Assembly (NCBI GenBank): GCA_018105865.1
Contig: CM030872.1
Location: forward strand, 9,274,516 to 9,338,515
Source: Metaphire vulgaris
Lineage: Eukaryota; Annelida; Clitellata; Crassiclitellata; Megascolecidae
Direction: 5' to 3'
DNA length: 64,000 nt
Positions 62,695-64,000 of this stretch are shown in pieces (position 1 is the stretch's first letter; each line of letters opens with the position of its first letter). The position numbers were made by a program, and so were the translations under genes. The notes beneath the pieces were generated by a model, which saw nothing but the letters and a program-made list of their open reading frames with translations, was not told where the DNA came from and did not search any database.

Positions 62695-63006
62695 TCAACG
62701 TCCATCGTTGGGTCTTCTGATATTTTTTTATTGAAAGGCAAATAATGAACAGAGAAAGGAGGACCAGAGAAGCAGCTTTTAATAATTAATATTAGGCCTA
62801 CAGTGGTGTGAAATAGTCGCCAACCGCATTCTCACTTTAAATTTCTTTGCTTTTATTCTATTTATCATTCAATCAAGTCCTTTATTTCTTACTCAACATT
62901 AAGAGTAAACAGTATATTAAGTCAGTAATACTACAGGATAAGTCAAACATGCCGCATTCTTTTTGAATTAATTAATAGAAATATGTAATAAAGCATATGC
63001 AATCAA

Positions 63007-63032
63007 TATATATATATATATATATATATATA
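63007..63032. repeat. (TA)n tract
   Basis: Left TA tract bounding the GC-rich island. Confidence 0.95.
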
Positions 63033-63067
63033 TCAATTTATAGAATCAGTCAAAATCAGTATTCCCT

Positions 63068-63192
63068 GCAAAGAGCCGACGTCGGTGGGCCCTGTCCGAC
63101 CAGCCCATTCTGGTCTGCTTCGTCTGCGTCTGCAACCGACCTTATTGCGACGTCGGTAGGCTGAAGACGTACGCGACGTGCGGCGGACCATG
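63068..63192. other. GC-rich, CpG-rich island
   Basis: About 125 bp with many CG steps (gacgtcggt twice, gacgtacgcgacgtgcggcg), sharply different from the TA-rich sides. Could be a promoter or a transposon part; no convincing coding frame. Confidence 0.45.
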
Positions 63193-63207
63193 CATATAGC
63201 ATGCATG

Positions 63208-63210
<3 letters not shown>

Positions 63211-63292
<82 letters not shown>
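63211..63292. repeat. (TA)n tract, about 41 units
   Basis: Right TA tract bounding the GC-rich island. Confidence 0.97.
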
Positions 63293-63295
<3 letters not shown>

Positions 63296-64000
63296 TTATA
63301 ATTATATCCAAAATAATAATTATATATATTGATCGTGGGGCCTATATAACCGCGTACATAGGCCTAGGCCTATATATAGCCCTACGCATGCACGCATCCG
63401 AAATAAATAAAAATTTAAATATAAATAAATTATATATCCGAATTATAACTGCCTATATAGCGACTGACGGCTATATATATCTAGATATAGTCTTCACATT
63501 TTCAATTTAAAGGCCATATCAATATACACTGTATGCCATTTATAATTAGCAAGCAATCAATGTTTTAAGAACAATCCTAGATGGCAGCGCGAAATTGTGT
63601 GCAGCTTCCTTTCAATCACTTGAGGGCACTAATGTAATGTGGTCACTGCATCCACAATCCAGGTACAGTACAGTACCGTACAGTACAGTACTCCAGTAGC
63701 CAAGTAACTACGCTGCATACGCAGCAGCACATGCAGGTGCAGTTTATGCCTATATTGACTTCGAAGGGTGCAGTCATGCAGTGGTCTCTTGGTCACATAA
63801 AAATCAAATTTCAGACAGAAAAAGAAGACGACACCCACGACAGCTGGTTTGTATTGGTTTGCGTCTATAATTTTATAAGTCTATCTTTTATAGGCCTACG
63901 TTTGTAATGTTGATTTTTTTCTCACTTAAACTAGACCTATTTATTGATTATCAGTACAGAATATATTCCATGTGCAATATATTGATACGCTACTATTCCT

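Larger units (their letters stand above)
60582..64000. other. TAK1 5' flank
   Basis: No supported coding exon. Contains three MITEs (60790, 61099, 61359), an ATT array (61773-61838), repeat relics, TA tracts and a GC-rich island. TAK1 promoter and 5' UTR are presumably here or beyond. Confidence 0.6.

Overview
This is nuclear DNA from an intron-rich animal, most likely a marine or aquatic invertebrate. I cannot name the species. Evidence: three spliced protein-coding genes with GT-AG introns and animal-type orthologues; very many trinucleotide microsatellites; and a dense layer of LINE, SINE and short DNA-transposon relics. No bacterial operons, tRNA genes or CRISPR arrays are seen.

Layout. 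(1) About 489-24583, plus strand: the 3' two thirds of a P4-ATPase lipid flippase of the ATP8A class, 24 exons traced by splice sites, reading frame and family motifs. The gene starts upstream of the window, so the DKTGT phosphorylation motif is not here. One exon (4586-4669) is one base short and frameshifted. (2) About 24584-31600: the region between two convergent genes, holding several hAT-type MITEs and a 3.8-kb satellite of ~331-bp units with a perfect 20-bp palindrome in most copies. (3) 37740 down to 31601, minus strand: a complete 7-exon STEEP1 (CXorf56) orthologue, 218 aa. (4) 60581 down to 39145, minus strand: a complete TAK1/MAP3K7 orthologue, 17 coding exons and about 594 aa, with an intact kinase core and the C-terminal TAB-binding coiled coil. 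(5) 60582-64000: the TAK1 5' flank, with repeats, TA tracts and a GC-rich island.

Functional links. STEEP1 and TAK1 lie in the same orientation only 1.4 kb apart. In vertebrates both act in innate immune signalling (STING exit from the ER; kinase relay to NF-kB, JNK and p38). Their neighbourhood may be chance.

Non-coding landscape. The least explained material is mobile: at least a dozen short hAT-like elements (about 120-360 bp) in several terminal-sequence families, many still flanked by perfect 8-bp target duplications; about eleven copies of a ~80-bp TTAA-bounded palindromic element that looks like a minimal piggyBac MITE; a Tigger/pogo-like MITE; a MITE with perfect 28-bp inverted repeats; LINE 3' ends in both orientations whose AAT/ATT tails account for many of the microsatellites; and tRNA-derived SINEs ending in ATC repeats.
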